From SAR92 bacterium MED-G29 (GTDB taxonomy: Bacteria; Pseudomonadota; Gammaproteobacteria; Pseudomonadales; Porticoccaceae): a stretch of 37,953 nucleotides of DNA. The DNA lies in NCBI GenBank assembly GCA_002457245.1, contig NTJY01000007.1, positions 1 to 37,953 on the forward strand, written 5' to 3'. Of this stretch, positions 37,464 through 37,953 are shown one piece after another (the first letter of the stretch is position 1; every line of letters begins with the position of its first letter). Both the position numbers and the translations under genes were made by a program. The notes below the pieces were generated by a model that saw only the letters and a list, made by a program, of their open reading frames with translations, did no database searches and was not told where the DNA came from.

Positions 37464-37953
37464 TTATGCCTCGTCATCATTAACAAAAGAGTAGCCTGCA
37501 AACCTTGCAGGTGGCTCACAGTCAGCAATAGTGTCAAATTTAGCTTGGATATCTCCACCACTCTCAACCCACGCAGCATTTCCTGCATCCGCTTGAGCGG
37601 AGTTTCTATGGATATTCTTCCAAATGTAATCAAAGGGTGGATCAGGTTGATATGATGGAACTTCAATACTGAAATTATAGGATGCATCAGGATTTGCCGC
37701 CTCATAAGAGTCAAGCCATGGAGAAAAATCTCCAGCAATGACCTCTCTTAGGTTTTCAAATCCTTGTCCATCATTGAAGCTACAAAACATGATATCTACA
37801 TTATACGGTTCCTGCTCCGGCCCTATATCGTTCCAAGGGTTTGACATCTCACGTGGACGGAATGCATAAAACCCATATACATCCTCATATTCTTCACCGC
37901 CCAGAGTTATCATCCCTGAGTGTGCTGAGGCGAGTTTCTCAGTTGAGTCACTT
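37464..37953 (-). CDS. Unrecognised protein, 5' end beyond the window
   Basis: The frame stays open to the right edge, so the gene is cut off; a Met at 37911-37913 is internal or an alternative start. The visible 162 residues carry no motif that I know. They are soluble-looking, rich in acidic and aromatic residues (PWNDIGPEQEPYNVDIMFCSF, FDYIWKNIHRN) and end in the acidic NDDEA. Pairs of W/F-containing segments around a repeated alpha/beta rhythm could suggest a ferredoxin-like (dimeric barrel) fold, but this is only an impression. A strong terminator follows 10 bp downstream, which supports it as a real gene. Confidence 0.6.
   Translation of the reverse strand, partial: SDSTEKLASAHSGMITLGGEEYEDVYGFYAFRPREMSNPWNDIGPEQEPYNVDIMFCSFNDGQGFENLREVIAGDFSPWLDSYEAANPDASYNFSIEVPSYQPDPPFDYIWKNIHRNSAQADAGNAAWVESGGDIQAKFDTIADCEPPARFAGYSFVNDDEA

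Overview
The window looks like chromosomal DNA of a marine gammaproteobacterium of the Pseudomonadales/Cellvibrionales type. Reasons: AcnB, type II GltA, SdhB and the tRNA-modification genes are of gammaproteobacterial type; gltA faces away from an sdhCDAB-sucAB-lpd-sucCD block with lpd inside it, as in Pseudomonas rather than E. coli; and there is a glucosylglycerate osmolyte operon. Base composition is moderate to AT-leaning and looks even. I see no tRNA, rRNA, insertion sequence, integrase, phage gene or CRISPR array. The taxonomic placement is inference.

Layout. (1) 176-3446: nfuA (+) and acnB (-) converge on a shared terminator; both concern Fe-S proteins. (2) 3684-4985: two tRNA base-modification genes, a TrmK-type methyltransferase and a MiaE-like protein with altered metal ligands. 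(3) 5103-8429: a large secreted beta-propeller/amidohydrolase. (4) 8527-21288: the TCA core, with gltA (-) divergent from sdhCDAB, sucAB, lpdA and sucCD (+), ending in a 17-bp perfect hairpin. These genes cover citrate synthase, 2-oxoglutarate dehydrogenase, succinyl-CoA synthetase and succinate dehydrogenase; with acnB only isocitrate dehydrogenase, fumarase and malate dehydrogenase are missing. (5) 21363-28039 (all -): a PF10118 protein, a DUF3604 lipoprotein, an SDR, a Baeyer-Villiger-type monooxygenase and an SO_0444-type metal permease. This is the accessory part and the best candidate for an uncharacterised pathway. (6) 28189-31299: dnaE2, an SOS polymerase under a near-consensus LexA box plus a second weaker one, without imuA/imuB beside it. 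(7) A 60-residue lipoprotein and metY, converging on a 13-bp inverted repeat. (8) 33120-37005 (-): gpgP-gpgS-phosphorylase, which would make glucosylglycerate and also break it down by phosphorolysis. (9) The right edge: a decayed C-terminal piece of an acyl-CoA synthetase (+), a 16-bp perfect hairpin, and an unrecognised gene that runs off the window.

Most of the window is ordinary housekeeping. Items worth a second look are the MiaE-like protein that lacks half the family's metal ligands, the TrmK-type gene whose conserved N-terminus lies upstream of its first usual start codon, the stand-alone SOS-controlled dnaE2, the SDR/BVMO/DUF3604/PF10118 cluster, the combined glucosylglycerate synthesis and phosphorolysis operon, and the acyl-CoA synthetase relic.
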